DNA of 49,816 nucleotides from CALWRM01 sp050309765 (GCA_050309765.1 JBNRMU010000051.1:1-49816), one strand, 5' to 3'; positions 23,418 to 32,100 are shown, numbered from the stretch's first letter. Made by a program: numbers and translations. The notes: generated from the sequence alone by a model not told the origin.

Positions 23418-23452
23418 AAAATACCGCCGGCAAGTCTTGCCGGCGGTATTTT
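23418..23452. terminator. Bidirectional terminator between convergent genes
   Basis: A 17-bp inverted repeat (23418-23434 with 23436-23452) has a minimal loop, GC-rich core and A/T-rich outer ends, giving a T-run on both strands. It serves the HEAT-repeat gene and the C39-like gene. Confidence 0.9.
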
Positions 23453-23460
23453 GCGTGCAA

Positions 23461-23991
23461 TCAGATCTTTTGCCTTGCGGCCTTCCTCTGCGCGACCTCC
23501 AGCATGAGCACACAGGCCCGCTGCTGCTTTAAAAAGTCGGCGAAGGGACGCACGTCGCGCATATCGCCCTGGCGCTCGTTGTAAAACTGGTAGGCGCCGT
23601 CCGCAAGCCGGCGGTAGGCCACGTAATGCAGCCCGCGCCGGTTGAGCACCAGCGCAGCGCCCAGGGGATAGGTCTTAAGCTTTTTGCTCCAGGGCCAGAC
23701 GAAATGCCAGCGGGCGAACAGGCCGTCCCTTTTCAGGCATTTGGACACGGCAAAGGGCCAAACGCCCAGGCGGCCGCCGAAAAGCGTTCCCGGCTCCATG
23801 CGGTGCAGGACCTCCTCCGGCTGGGCGTTTTTGCCCAGCAGGCGGAACAGGTTGTAGGTGGCGATCCAGCCGCAGCCGTTGAAATCGCTGAACAGGCCCG
23901 CCCGACCGAAGCGGAACAGGCCTTTTAGGGCCAGTTGGTTGACGAGGCAGGAAAATTCGGGCTCAAAGGTGCCCTTGGGCGCGCCGGTCAT
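23461..23991 (-). CDS. C39-like papain-fold protein, putative cysteine peptidase
   Basis: A 176-aa protein without a signal peptide. FNGCGWIATYNLFRLLG places Cys40 at the start of a helix, LHYVAY gives His122, and FYNERQGD gives Asn138: the Cys-His-Asn/Asp order of C39 and related papain-fold peptidases. Overall similarity is by pattern only. It overlaps the patatin gene by ATGA and is translated from the same message. The pairing with a lipase suggests a shared substrate or envelope role, but this is inference. It might instead be a non-peptidase member of the fold. Confidence 0.75.
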   Translation of the reverse strand: MTGAPKGTFEPEFSCLVNQLALKGLFRFGRAGLFSDFNGCGWIATYNLFRLLGKNAQPEEVLHRMEPGTLFGGRLGVWPFAVSKCLKRDGLFARWHFVWPWSKKLKTYPLGAALVLNRRGLHYVAYRRLADGAYQFYNERQGDMRDVRPFADFLKQQRACVLMLEVAQRKAARQKI

Positions 23992-24776
23992 GGCTGGATG
24001 CGGCGCTCAAGGGCCGCCAAAAGTGCCGGCATCTGGCGCTCGGCCTCCTCGCGGCCGATGCGGATGGTCTCCTCCGCCTGGGCGATAGAGGCCATGTTGA
24101 TGTGGGCAAGGGAGGGCACGATGTTGATATCCGAGCGGTTGACCCGCTCGCGGATGGAACACCATTCCATCACGGCAAAGGCCTGCATCATGATGGCGGT
24201 GATGTTGTCGCACTTGCTGAAGCCGCCGTGGTAGCCGACATCTACGGAGATGATGAAGTCGGCACCCATTTCACGCACGGTATCCGTCGGCACGCGCGCC
24301 ACCACGCCGCCGTCCACCAGCAGGCGGCCGTCGCGCGTGACGGGCTTGAACACGCCGGGAATGGAGATGGAGGCGCGGATGGCCTCATAGACCTTGCCTT
24401 CGGAAAGCTCCACCAGCTCGCCGCGCTCCAGGTCCGTTGCCACGGCGGTGAAGGGGATCTTGAGGTCGGAAAAATCGCGGTTGCCGGTCAGGGTGCGCAA
24501 AAGCAACTCGATGCGCTGGCCGGTGATGAACCCCATGCGGGGAACGGCCATATCGATCAGGGACTTTTCGTCCAGGGTGTAGCAGAACTTTTCCAGCAGG
24601 CGCAGGTCCATGCCCGAGCAGTAGATGCCGCCGACCACTGCGCCCATGGAGGTGCCGGCCACCATATGCACGGGAATGCCGTTTTCCTCCAGCACCTGCA
24701 AAACGCCTATGTGGGCCAGGCCGCGGAAAGCGCCGCCGCCCAGGGCAAGGCCTATTTTGAGGTTCGTATCGATCAT
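23988..24776 (-). CDS. Patatin-like phospholipase (YlbK/RssA type)
   Basis: A 262-aa lipid acyl hydrolase of the patatin family. The oxyanion loop is GGGAFRGLAH (13-22), the nucleophile is Ser43 in GTSMG, and the second dyad member is Asp155 in LLVDGGV. Length and motifs match the bacterial YlbK/RssA group. I chose the ATG at 24776; an ATG 21 bp upstream (24797) is possible. Continuous frame beyond the start runs across the palindrome axis and is not part of the gene. It lies 58 bp from a divergent gene that is cut at the axis. A ylbK homologue near tmcAL and yceD matches the Bacillus neighbourhood. Confidence 0.93.
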   Translation of the reverse strand: MIDTNLKIGLALGGGAFRGLAHIGVLQVLEENGIPVHMVAGTSMGAVVGGIYCSGMDLRLLEKFCYTLDEKSLIDMAVPRMGFITGQRIELLLRTLTGNRDFSDLKIPFTAVATDLERGELVELSEGKVYEAIRASISIPGVFKPVTRDGRLLVDGGVVARVPTDTVREMGADFIISVDVGYHGGFSKCDNITAIMMQAFAVMEWCSIRERVNRSDINIVPSLAHINMASIAQAEETIRIGREEAERQMPALLAALERRIQP

Positions 24777-24834
24777 AAACAGGGGGACTCCCTTCATAAC
24801 TTTGTAGAAGCAGCGCGGATAGGGGGAGATCGGG

Positions 24835-24908
24835 ATGCAGCGGTTATTCAGGGCGATGCTGCCGTTTGCGATAAGCGGGTTCCTGCTCCTTATGCTGTTG
24901 CGGCCGGC
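24835..24908 (+). pseudogene. 5' fragment of a membrane protein gene cut at the palindrome axis, possibly ylbJ
   Basis: An ATG at 24835 follows an SD-like gggggaga and opens a frame encoding MQRLFRAMLPFAIS followed by the hydrophobic GFLLLMLLRP, then reaches the axis inside codon 25. Across the axis the frame ends after six further codons on mirrored sequence. A basic start plus one hydrophobic helix fits a signal anchor. In Bacillus the neighbour of ylbK is ylbJ, a sporulation membrane protein, so this may be its start. The identity is a guess from context. The truncation is probably artefactual, not a mutation. Confidence 0.6.
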
Positions 24909-24982
24909 GCCGGCCGCAACAGCATAAGGAGCAGGAACCCGCTTATCGCAAACGGCAGCATCGCCCTGAATAACCGCTGCAT
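24909..24982 (-). pseudogene. Mirrored 5' fragment of the membrane protein gene cut at the axis
   Basis: Reverse-complement copy of the fragment on the left arm; its ATG is at 24980-24982 and it runs towards the axis. The two fragments face each other head-on, which no natural gene arrangement would produce by chance at codon precision. Confidence 0.6.
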
Positions 24983-25040
24983 CCCGATCTCCCCCTATCC
25001 GCGCTGCTTCTACAAAGTTATGAAGGGAGTCCCCCTGTTT

Positions 25041-25829
25041 ATGATCGATACGAACCTCAAAATAGGCCTTGCCCTGGGCGGCGGCGCTTTCCGCGGCCTG
25101 GCCCACATAGGCGTTTTGCAGGTGCTGGAGGAAAACGGCATTCCCGTGCATATGGTGGCCGGCACCTCCATGGGCGCAGTGGTCGGCGGCATCTACTGCT
25201 CGGGCATGGACCTGCGCCTGCTGGAAAAGTTCTGCTACACCCTGGACGAAAAGTCCCTGATCGATATGGCCGTTCCCCGCATGGGGTTCATCACCGGCCA
25301 GCGCATCGAGTTGCTTTTGCGCACCCTGACCGGCAACCGCGATTTTTCCGACCTCAAGATCCCCTTCACCGCCGTGGCAACGGACCTGGAGCGCGGCGAG
25401 CTGGTGGAGCTTTCCGAAGGCAAGGTCTATGAGGCCATCCGCGCCTCCATCTCCATTCCCGGCGTGTTCAAGCCCGTCACGCGCGACGGCCGCCTGCTGG
25501 TGGACGGCGGCGTGGTGGCGCGCGTGCCGACGGATACCGTGCGTGAAATGGGTGCCGACTTCATCATCTCCGTAGATGTCGGCTACCACGGCGGCTTCAG
25601 CAAGTGCGACAACATCACCGCCATCATGATGCAGGCCTTTGCCGTGATGGAATGGTGTTCCATCCGCGAGCGGGTCAACCGCTCGGATATCAACATCGTG
25701 CCCTCCCTTGCCCACATCAACATGGCCTCTATCGCCCAGGCGGAGGAGACCATCCGCATCGGCCGCGAGGAGGCCGAGCGCCAGATGCCGGCACTTTTGG
25801 CGGCCCTTGAGCGCCGCATCCAGCCATGA
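25041..25829 (+). CDS. Patatin-like phospholipase (mirror copy)
   Basis: Identical 262-aa patatin with Ser43 in GTSMG and Asp155 in VDGGV. The frame is open back to 24102 only because it crosses the axis into antisense sequence; the true start is 25041. It is coupled by ATGA to the C39-like gene downstream. Confidence 0.92.
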   Translation: MIDTNLKIGLALGGGAFRGLAHIGVLQVLEENGIPVHMVAGTSMGAVVGGIYCSGMDLRLLEKFCYTLDEKSLIDMAVPRMGFITGQRIELLLRTLTGNRDFSDLKIPFTAVATDLERGELVELSEGKVYEAIRASISIPGVFKPVTRDGRLLVDGGVVARVPTDTVREMGADFIISVDVGYHGGFSKCDNITAIMMQAFAVMEWCSIRERVNRSDINIVPSLAHINMASIAQAEETIRIGREEAERQMPALLAALERRIQP

Positions 25830-26356
25830 CCGGCGCGCCCAAGGGCACCTTTGAGCCCGAATTTTCCTGCCTCGTCAACCAACTGGCCCTAAAAGGCCTG
25901 TTCCGCTTCGGTCGGGCGGGCCTGTTCAGCGATTTCAACGGCTGCGGCTGGATCGCCACCTACAACCTGTTCCGCCTGCTGGGCAAAAACGCCCAGCCGG
26001 AGGAGGTCCTGCACCGCATGGAGCCGGGAACGCTTTTCGGCGGCCGCCTGGGCGTTTGGCCCTTTGCCGTGTCCAAATGCCTGAAAAGGGACGGCCTGTT
26101 CGCCCGCTGGCATTTCGTCTGGCCCTGGAGCAAAAAGCTTAAGACCTATCCCCTGGGCGCTGCGCTGGTGCTCAACCGGCGCGGGCTGCATTACGTGGCC
26201 TACCGCCGGCTTGCGGACGGCGCCTACCAGTTTTACAACGAGCGCCAGGGCGATATGCGCGACGTGCGTCCCTTCGCCGACTTTTTAAAGCAGCAGCGGG
26301 CCTGTGTGCTCATGCTGGAGGTCGCGCAGAGGAAGGCCGCAAGGCAAAAGATCTGA
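25826..26356 (+). CDS. C39-like papain-fold protein (mirror copy)
   Basis: Identical 176-aa protein with candidate triad C40, H122, N138. The start overlaps the patatin stop by four bases. It ends before the shared convergent terminator at 26365-26399. Confidence 0.74.
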   Translation: MTGAPKGTFEPEFSCLVNQLALKGLFRFGRAGLFSDFNGCGWIATYNLFRLLGKNAQPEEVLHRMEPGTLFGGRLGVWPFAVSKCLKRDGLFARWHFVWPWSKKLKTYPLGAALVLNRRGLHYVAYRRLADGAYQFYNERQGDMRDVRPFADFLKQQRACVLMLEVAQRKAARQKI

Positions 26357-26364
26357 TTGCACGC

Positions 26365-26399
26365 AAAATACCGCCGGCAAGACTTGCCGGCGGTATTTT
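26365..26399. terminator. Bidirectional terminator (mirror copy)
   Basis: The same 17-bp inverted repeat as at 23418-23452, here between the C39-like gene and the HEAT-repeat gene. Confidence 0.9.
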
Positions 26400-26415
26400 T
26401 TTGTATTTCCCTATT

Positions 26416-27057
26416 TCAATTATCGCTGAGACAGGCGGGATTCGCCCGTTCCGATACCGCGGCCCGGATCGCGCCCAGGCAGTGGATCCTTACGACACGA
26501 TTCTCGTCGGTTTCCGATATCCTTTGCAACTTATCCACAAAAGGCAAAACAAACTCCGGCCTGCGTTTGCCGAGCACGCGAAAGATTTCCGGTGCCTCCA
26601 TCCGCACCCTGTCGTTTGCATCGTGCAGAAGCTGTGCAAATATGCACATATGCTTTTCATGCACATCGGGCGTGTTTATGGCGATGTTTTCCGCCGCCCA
26701 AATAAAACTCAGCCGGACCTTTGCCTCCTCATCGCAGGCAAAGCGAAACAGGCTCGGCCAATACGGTTCGATCACAGGGAAGCTGCCCCGCCCGATCCTG
26801 CCCAGGGCGTTCAGCGCCCGCTCCCGCAAAAGCGGCGCAGGGCTGTCCAGAAAAGCGGCGATTTGGGCCACCGCGCTTTGCGCCGCCAAAGGGTACAAAA
26901 GGCCCATCTCCCCCAACAGCCAAAGCGCCTTGGCCCGTATTTTGACCGATTCATGGGCAAGAAGAGAGGAAACGTATGGGATGTTTTCCTCCCACCTATC
27001 TCTTTCCTTTGTCAAAGCTCCCAGCTCTTTGTACAACTCCGCTTCGCTTAAATCCAT
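26416..27057 (-). CDS. HEAT-repeat protein (mirror copy)
   Basis: Identical 213-aa helical-repeat protein; alternative start at 27141 overlapping the RidA stop. Function unknown. Confidence 0.79.
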   Translation of the reverse strand: MDLSEAELYKELGALTKERDRWEENIPYVSSLLAHESVKIRAKALWLLGEMGLLYPLAAQSAVAQIAAFLDSPAPLLRERALNALGRIGRGSFPVIEPYWPSLFRFACDEEAKVRLSFIWAAENIAINTPDVHEKHMCIFAQLLHDANDRVRMEAPEIFRVLGKRRPEFVLPFVDKLQRISETDENRVVRIHCLGAIRAAVSERANPACLSDN

Positions 27058-27137
27058 TCTCTCCTCAAATCCCGATTCGTTTTCTTTGGGCTCAGGCGCA
27101 TCTGCCGCAAAAGATACCGGTAGATGGTGCCTTCCGG

Positions 27138-27506
27138 TCATGATCCGCAGTACGCCACGGCATCCGCCTGGAACTGCAGGCCGTCCCCACCGCCCACGTG
27201 CGCGAAGTTGGTCTGGATGGATTTGCGGGCGGGGTATTTGCCGTGGAAGCGCTCTTTGATGACCTTTTCCATCACAGGGATGTTCCACACGTCCCGGAAC
27301 AGGCAGTCCATCTGCACGACGTTTTCCAGCGTGAGCCCGACCAGCGCCAGCCTCTCCTCCATGTTGTCGAAGGCGCCGTTGATCTGCTCCTCGACGCTGC
27401 CGCCGATATTGCCCACGCAGTAGCTCAAAAAGCAGTAGTCGCCCGCCTTCACGATACCGGAATGGGCCCATTCCTCGTGGATCTCGTATCGCTTGATCCC
27501 GCTCAT
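27138..27506 (-). CDS. RidA/YjgF family protein (mirror copy)
   Basis: Identical 122-aa RidA protein with the conserved R94 in YPARKS, preceded by a strong aaggagg. Confidence 0.89.
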   Translation of the reverse strand: MSGIKRYEIHEEWAHSGIVKAGDYCFLSYCVGNIGGSVEEQINGAFDNMEERLALVGLTLENVVQMDCLFRDVWNIPVMEKVIKERFHGKYPARKSIQTNFAHVGGGDGLQFQADAVAYCGS

Positions 27507-27563
27507 CCTTTGTTTCCTCCTTGAAGTTTTTATTGCATCGGGATGTTTCCGCGCACCCTTGTT

Positions 27564-28706
27564 CTAAAGCTTCACCAGCGGCTGCGTAAGATCGCTGCCC
27601 GCCCGCCGGAAGGCCGGGTCGCCTTGGCAAAGGCCCCACAGGTCCTGGGCCGCCAGCTCGCGCCGGTACAGGGGGTCCTTCTTCCACTTTGCCGGCCGCA
27701 GGATGAGCGGCACGCGGGAACTGCGCCCCAGTTCCTGCAAAAGCGGCAGCGCGCTTTCGCGAAAGCCCAGCACGCGGGCAAACTCCGGCGCGGGATGTTC
27801 CCGCAAAAGCTGTTTTGTGTTGCCAAGCAGCGCGTGCAAAAGGCCGCGCTTGATGCGCGCCATGGTGTAGCGCTTGGTTTTGATGAGGGAAAGCAGCTCG
27901 TTTAAATCGCTCGCCTGCTGCGCGGCGGCAAGCACGCGGTTTTCCAGGCCCTCGTCCATGCCCGGGCAAGCGGAAAGGGCCGCGGCGTCCAGACGGCGCA
28001 GATTGTTGAGCAAAAGCGCCTCGATGTTCTCCATCTGCGCCGCTCCGTCCTGGCGCAAAAGCGCCTCGCGGGTGAGCGCCGCGGATTCCTCCGGGCAGAG
28101 AGCAAGGGCTGCTTCTACATCCGTCTGCAGCAGGCTGCGTATCTGCGAGGACGAGCAGCCGCCCTTCCCTTCGCTCAAGCGCGGGATGCACACGGGCTCG
28201 ATCGGACTTTCGAGCTTTTTCAGCGCGCGCAGATATTCCACGGCCAGCAGGTCGTTGCGCTCCAAAGCCTGCGCGCGGGAGATGGCGACAGCACGCGGAT
28301 AGCTGTTGCCGTCTTTCAGCGCCCTGTACAGCCTGGCGGATTGCTGCTCCGTTTCCGGCTGCAGCAGGGGCAGCAGCTTTTCCAGCTCGCCCGTTTCCGC
28401 GCCAAAGCTCACATGCGTCACCACGGACAGGCTGTGCATCAGGCTCATTCCGCCGAAGGCGAAATCCTGCGCCGCGCGCAGGGCAAACAGGGACGGAAGC
28501 TCTATCACAAGGTCGACGCCGGCCATAAGGGCCGCCTGCGTACGCGTCCACTTGTCCGCAACGGCCGGTTCGCCCCGCTGCACGAACGGCCCGCTCATCA
28601 GGCACACGACATAGTCCGCACAGCTTTTGACCCTGGCCTGCGCGATCTGGTAGGCATGGCCCCGATGCAGGGGGTTGTATTCACACAGGATTGCGCAAAC
28701 CTTCAT
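27564..28706 (-). CDS. tmcAL: tRNA(Met) cytidine acetate ligase (mirror copy)
   Basis: Identical 380-aa TmcAL with HRGH nucleotidyltransferase motif and GGCSSSQIRS. The start at 28706 is chosen from aaggag; upstream frame extends through the control region shared with pta and is excluded. Confidence 0.92.
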   Translation of the reverse strand: MKVCAILCEYNPLHRGHAYQIAQARVKSCADYVVCLMSGPFVQRGEPAVADKWTRTQAALMAGVDLVIELPSLFALRAAQDFAFGGMSLMHSLSVVTHVSFGAETGELEKLLPLLQPETEQQSARLYRALKDGNSYPRAVAISRAQALERNDLLAVEYLRALKKLESPIEPVCIPRLSEGKGGCSSSQIRSLLQTDVEAALALCPEESAALTREALLRQDGAAQMENIEALLLNNLRRLDAAALSACPGMDEGLENRVLAAAQQASDLNELLSLIKTKRYTMARIKRGLLHALLGNTKQLLREHPAPEFARVLGFRESALPLLQELGRSSRVPLILRPAKWKKDPLYRRELAAQDLWGLCQGDPAFRRAGSDLTQPLVKL

Positions 28707-28738
28707 CAAATTCTCCTTTTCAAACGGTTGATTTTTCT

Positions 28739-28840
28739 GTATACTGTATCTGTTTGGGACAATGCGGCGCAGTGTCCGCGCATTTTGCGGCGCAGCGCTT
28801 GAAACACGCCCGCGGCCGCGCAGGCCCAGGTACAGTATAC
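28739..28840. promoter_or_regulatory. Divergent control region of tmcAL and pta-ackA (mirror copy)
   Basis: GTATACTGTA (28739-28748) and TACAGTATAC (28831-28840) flank the GC-rich spacer, as in the left arm. Confidence 0.45.
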
Positions 28841-28865
28841 CACATAACTTAAGGAGGAAACGTAA

Positions 28866-29855
28866 ATGAGTTTGATGGATCGCATCAAGGCAAAGGCAAA
28901 GGTTGACAAAAAGCGCATCGTGCTGCCCGAGGGTGCGGAGGAGCGCACCGTTAAGGCCGCGGCCGTTCTTTTGAAGGAAGGTATCTGCGACCTGATCCTG
29001 CTGGGCGACGAGGAAAAGATCCGCTCCTACGGCGAGGACCTCACCGGCGCCACCATCATCGATCCCAAGAAAAGCGACAAGCTCCAGGCTTATGCCGACA
29101 TGCTGTACGAGCTGCGCAAGGCCAAGGGTATGACCCCGGAAAAGGCCCTGCAGCAGATGCAGGAGGAGACCTTCTTCGGCACCATGATGATGAAGATGAA
29201 CGAGGCCGACGGCATGGTTTCCGGCGCCATCCATTCCACCGCCGATACCCTCAGGCCCGCGCTTCAGATCATCAAGACCAAAAAGGGCGTGACCACCGCT
29301 TCTTCCTGCTTTGTGATGGAGTGCCCCGATAAGAGCTACGGCCAGGACGGCGTCATGATCTTTGCCGACTGTGCCGTGAACATCGAGCCCGACGCGCAGC
29401 AGCTGGCCGCCATCGCCATCGCTTCCGCCGAGACCGCCAAGTCCATCGCCGAGATCGCCGAGCCCAAGGTCGCCATGCTCTCCTTCTCCACCAAGGGTTC
29501 CGGCAAGGGCGATATGGTGGACAAGGTCCGCGAGGCCACGGAGCTGGTCAAGCAGCTGGCTCCCGAGCTGAATGTCGACGGCGAGCTGCAGGCCGACGCC
29601 GCCCTGGTCGAAAAGGTCGGCCAGCTCAAGTCCCCCGGCTCCAAGGTCGCGGGCAAGGCCAACGTGCTCATCTTCCCCAGCCTGGAAGCCGGCAACATCG
29701 GCTATAAGCTCGTGCAGCGTCTGGCCGGCGCCACCGCCATCGGCCCCGTGATGCAGGGCCTGGCCCGTCCCGTGAACGACCTGAGCCGCGGCTGCTCCAG
29801 CGACGACATCGTTTCCCTGTGCGCGCTGACCGCCGTGCAGGCGCAGAACGAATAA
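28866..29855 (+). CDS. pta: Phosphate acetyltransferase (mirror copy)
   Basis: Identical 329-aa short-form Pta with PEGAEERT and the C-terminal ANVLIFPSLEAGNIGYK. First gene of pta-ackA. Confidence 0.96.
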   Translation: MSLMDRIKAKAKVDKKRIVLPEGAEERTVKAAAVLLKEGICDLILLGDEEKIRSYGEDLTGATIIDPKKSDKLQAYADMLYELRKAKGMTPEKALQQMQEETFFGTMMMKMNEADGMVSGAIHSTADTLRPALQIIKTKKGVTTASSCFVMECPDKSYGQDGVMIFADCAVNIEPDAQQLAAIAIASAETAKSIAEIAEPKVAMLSFSTKGSGKGDMVDKVREATELVKQLAPELNVDGELQADAALVEKVGQLKSPGSKVAGKANVLIFPSLEAGNIGYKLVQRLAGATAIGPVMQGLARPVNDLSRGCSSDDIVSLCALTAVQAQNE

Positions 29856-29878
29856 AAATATAGGAGGAAGCAACAGGT

Positions 29879-31072
29879 ATGAATATCCTGGTTATCAACG
29901 CGGGCAGCTCTTCGCTGAAATACCAGCTTTTCAATATGGACGACGAGTCCGTTCTGGCCAAGGGCCAGGTGGAGCGCATCGGCCTGCCGATGGGCGCTGT
30001 TTCGCAGAAGTCCGATAAGGGCCCCATCGCCATCGAGGCGCCCGTTCCCGACCACACCGCCGCCATGGAGTTCGTGGTAAAGCTTTTGACCGACCCCGAA
30101 AAGGGCGTCATCCCCGATCTGTCCTCCATCGACGCCATCGGCCACAGGGTGCTGCACGGCGGCGCTGACTTCACCAAGTCCACCGTGGTGGACGGCCCCG
30201 TCAAAAAGGCCATCCGTGACAACTTCGTGCTCGGCCCCCTGCACAACCCCGCCAACCTGGCCGGCATCGAGGTCTGCGAAAAACTGATGCCCGGCAAGCC
30301 CAACGTGGCGGTGTTCGATACCGCTTTCCATCAGACCATGCCCGACTACGCGTATATGTACGCCGTGCCCTACGAATATTACGAGAAGTACAAGGTGCGC
30401 CGCTACGGCTTCCACGGCACCTCCCACCGCTTTGTTTCCGCCGAGGCGGCCAAGCGCCTGGGCTATGAGGGCGGCAAGGGCCTGCGCCTGATCGTCTGCC
30501 ACCTCGGCAACGGCTCCTCCCTGTCCGCCGTGGTGGATGGCAAGTGCGCGGATACCTCCATGGGCATCACTCCGCTGGAAGGCATGGTCATGGGCACCCG
30601 CTCCGGCGATGTGGACCCCGCCGTGCTGCAGTATGTGATGAACATCGAGGGTTTGAACATCGACGAGATGCTGAACATCCTCAATAAGAAGTCCGGTCTG
30701 CTCGGCATTTCCGGTGTTTCCTCCGATATGCGCGATACCACCAAGGCCGCGGAAGAGGGCAATGAGCGCGCCAAGCTCGCCATCGAAATGCTGTGCTACC
30801 GCCTGCGCAAGTACATCGGCGCCTATGCGGCGGCCATGGGCGGCGTGGACGCCATCGCCTTCACCGGCGGCATCGGCGAGAACGACACGCAGGTCCGCGC
30901 GGACGTGCTGTCCAAACTCGGTTTCCTCGGCGTGGAGCTGGACGAAAAGGCCAACGCCGCCACCCGCGGCAACGGCGTCATCTCCACCCCCGACAGCAAG
31001 GTCAAGGTGCTGGTCGTCTCCACCAACGAGGAGCTGGCCATCGCGCGCGATACGCAGGAGCTTTGCCGCTGA
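29879..31072 (+). CDS. ackA: Acetate kinase (mirror copy)
   Basis: Identical 397-aa AckA with NAGSSSLKY, DTAFHQTMP, GFHGTSHR and GGIGEN. It begins 23 bp after pta. Confidence 0.97.
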   Translation: MNILVINAGSSSLKYQLFNMDDESVLAKGQVERIGLPMGAVSQKSDKGPIAIEAPVPDHTAAMEFVVKLLTDPEKGVIPDLSSIDAIGHRVLHGGADFTKSTVVDGPVKKAIRDNFVLGPLHNPANLAGIEVCEKLMPGKPNVAVFDTAFHQTMPDYAYMYAVPYEYYEKYKVRRYGFHGTSHRFVSAEAAKRLGYEGGKGLRLIVCHLGNGSSLSAVVDGKCADTSMGITPLEGMVMGTRSGDVDPAVLQYVMNIEGLNIDEMLNILNKKSGLLGISGVSSDMRDTTKAAEEGNERAKLAIEMLCYRLRKYIGAYAAAMGGVDAIAFTGGIGENDTQVRADVLSKLGFLGVELDEKANAATRGNGVISTPDSKVKVLVVSTNEELAIARDTQELCR

Positions 31073-31110
31073 AAAACGCGTTGTGCAGGCTGCTGTAACA
31101 AAAAATCTGT

Positions 31111-31139
31111 TTGACTTTTGGGCCCTGCATGCCTATAAT
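31111..31139 (+). promoter_or_regulatory. Promoter of yceD-rpmF (mirror copy)
   Basis: -35 TTGACT (31111-31116), 17-bp spacer, -10 TATAAT (31134-31139). Confidence 0.88.
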
Positions 31140-31169
31140 AGTGAGACGTGACGAAGTGAGGGTACAGGT

Positions 31170-31685
31170 ATGCTCTTATCCGTACAGAGGGCCCTGCAGC
31201 AGCAGGGCGAGAGTCTTCCCTTTGCCGTGGATATGCCCATGGATCCCATCGAGTTTCGCGGCGACGACATCTCCTTTACCAGGGATGTGCACGTTTCCGG
31301 TCAAATGATGGGCATCGAGGACAGGATCACGCTGGAAGGCACCATCGTCGCATCCATGCGCTCCACTTGTGTGCGCTGCCTGGGCGATGCGTTCTTCACG
31401 CTTTCGATCCCCTTCACCGAAAAGTATCTGCGCGAAGCGGATGAGGATGAGCCGGACGCTTTCCTGTACGAATCCTCCGCCGTCGATCTGGACCAGATGG
31501 TCCTGGGCAACCTGGTCATGAACATGCCCACGCAGATCCTCTGCAAGGATACCTGCAAGGGTCTTTGCCCCAAGTGCGGCAAGGACCTGAACGAGGGGCC
31601 CTGCAACTGCGATCTCACCCCTGTCAACCCCGCTTTTGCGGCGCTCGGCGCCCTGAAGCTGGAGGAGGACGAAACGGCCGAATAG
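31170..31685 (+). CDS. yceD: YceD family protein (mirror copy)
   Basis: Identical 171-aa DUF177 protein with the CVRC pair and the C-terminal cysteine cluster, upstream of rpmF. Confidence 0.92.
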   Translation: MLLSVQRALQQQGESLPFAVDMPMDPIEFRGDDISFTRDVHVSGQMMGIEDRITLEGTIVASMRSTCVRCLGDAFFTLSIPFTEKYLREADEDEPDAFLYESSAVDLDQMVLGNLVMNMPTQILCKDTCKGLCPKCGKDLNEGPCNCDLTPVNPAFAALGALKLEEDETAE

Positions 31686-31760
31686 ACGCGGCCGGGGAAT
31701 GTTCCATATATTAACCCGTATCATCAATCCCGCAAGCATCGAGTGCTCAGCGAAACGCAC

Positions 31761-31816
31761 GGTGTAAAGCCTCTTTGGCGCACCAACAGCTTGATGCGGA
31801 CAAACGGATTTACACC
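31761..31816 (+). promoter_or_regulatory. Inverted repeat in the rpmF leader (mirror copy)
   Basis: GGTGTAAA (31761-31768) and TTTACACC (31809-31816) just before the rpmF ribosome binding site. Confidence 0.4.
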
Positions 31817-31838
31817 AAGAAAAGGAGGTGTGTTTCAG

Positions 31839-32030
31839 ATGGCAACCCCTAAGGGAAAAATCTCCAAGCAGCGTAAGCATACCCGCCGCGCCAATTGGCG
31901 CCTGTCCCTGCCCGGCATCGCCGAGTGCCCCCAGTGCCACGCGATGAAGCTGTCCCACCGCGTTTGCAAAAAGTGCGGCTACTACGACGGCAAGCAGGTC
32001 ATCCAGATCGCGGATGAAAAGAACGCCTGA
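31839..32030 (+). CDS. rpmF: 50S ribosomal protein L32 (mirror copy)
   Basis: Identical 63-aa L32 with the four-cysteine zinc ribbon; start set by aaaggagg. Confidence 0.96.
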   Translation: MATPKGKISKQRKHTRRANWRLSLPGIAECPQCHAMKLSHRVCKKCGYYDGKQVIQIADEKNA

Positions 32031-32100
32031 TCCTTTTTCGGGCAAAACCCTTTCTGCCTGAGCAAATCCTTCGTTTGCTTTCCGGCGGACAACACGGTAC

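Larger units (their letters stand above)
1..24908. repeat. Left arm of a perfect 24,908-bp inverted duplication
   Basis: The whole window reads the same on both strands. Base x pairs with base 49817-x, seen at the ends (tggtaatgcctggcga against tcgccaggcattacca), at every gene boundary and at the axis. There is no spacer and no mismatch in the stretches compared. The content is ordinary chromosomal housekeeping genes, so the likely origin is an assembly or library fold-back. A natural inverted duplication is possible but would normally show a spacer or some divergence. Confidence 0.97.

Noticed and set aside
24850..24970. Insertion-sequence-mediated inverted duplication
   Set aside because: No transposase, target-site duplication or IS end is present at the axis or anywhere in either arm.
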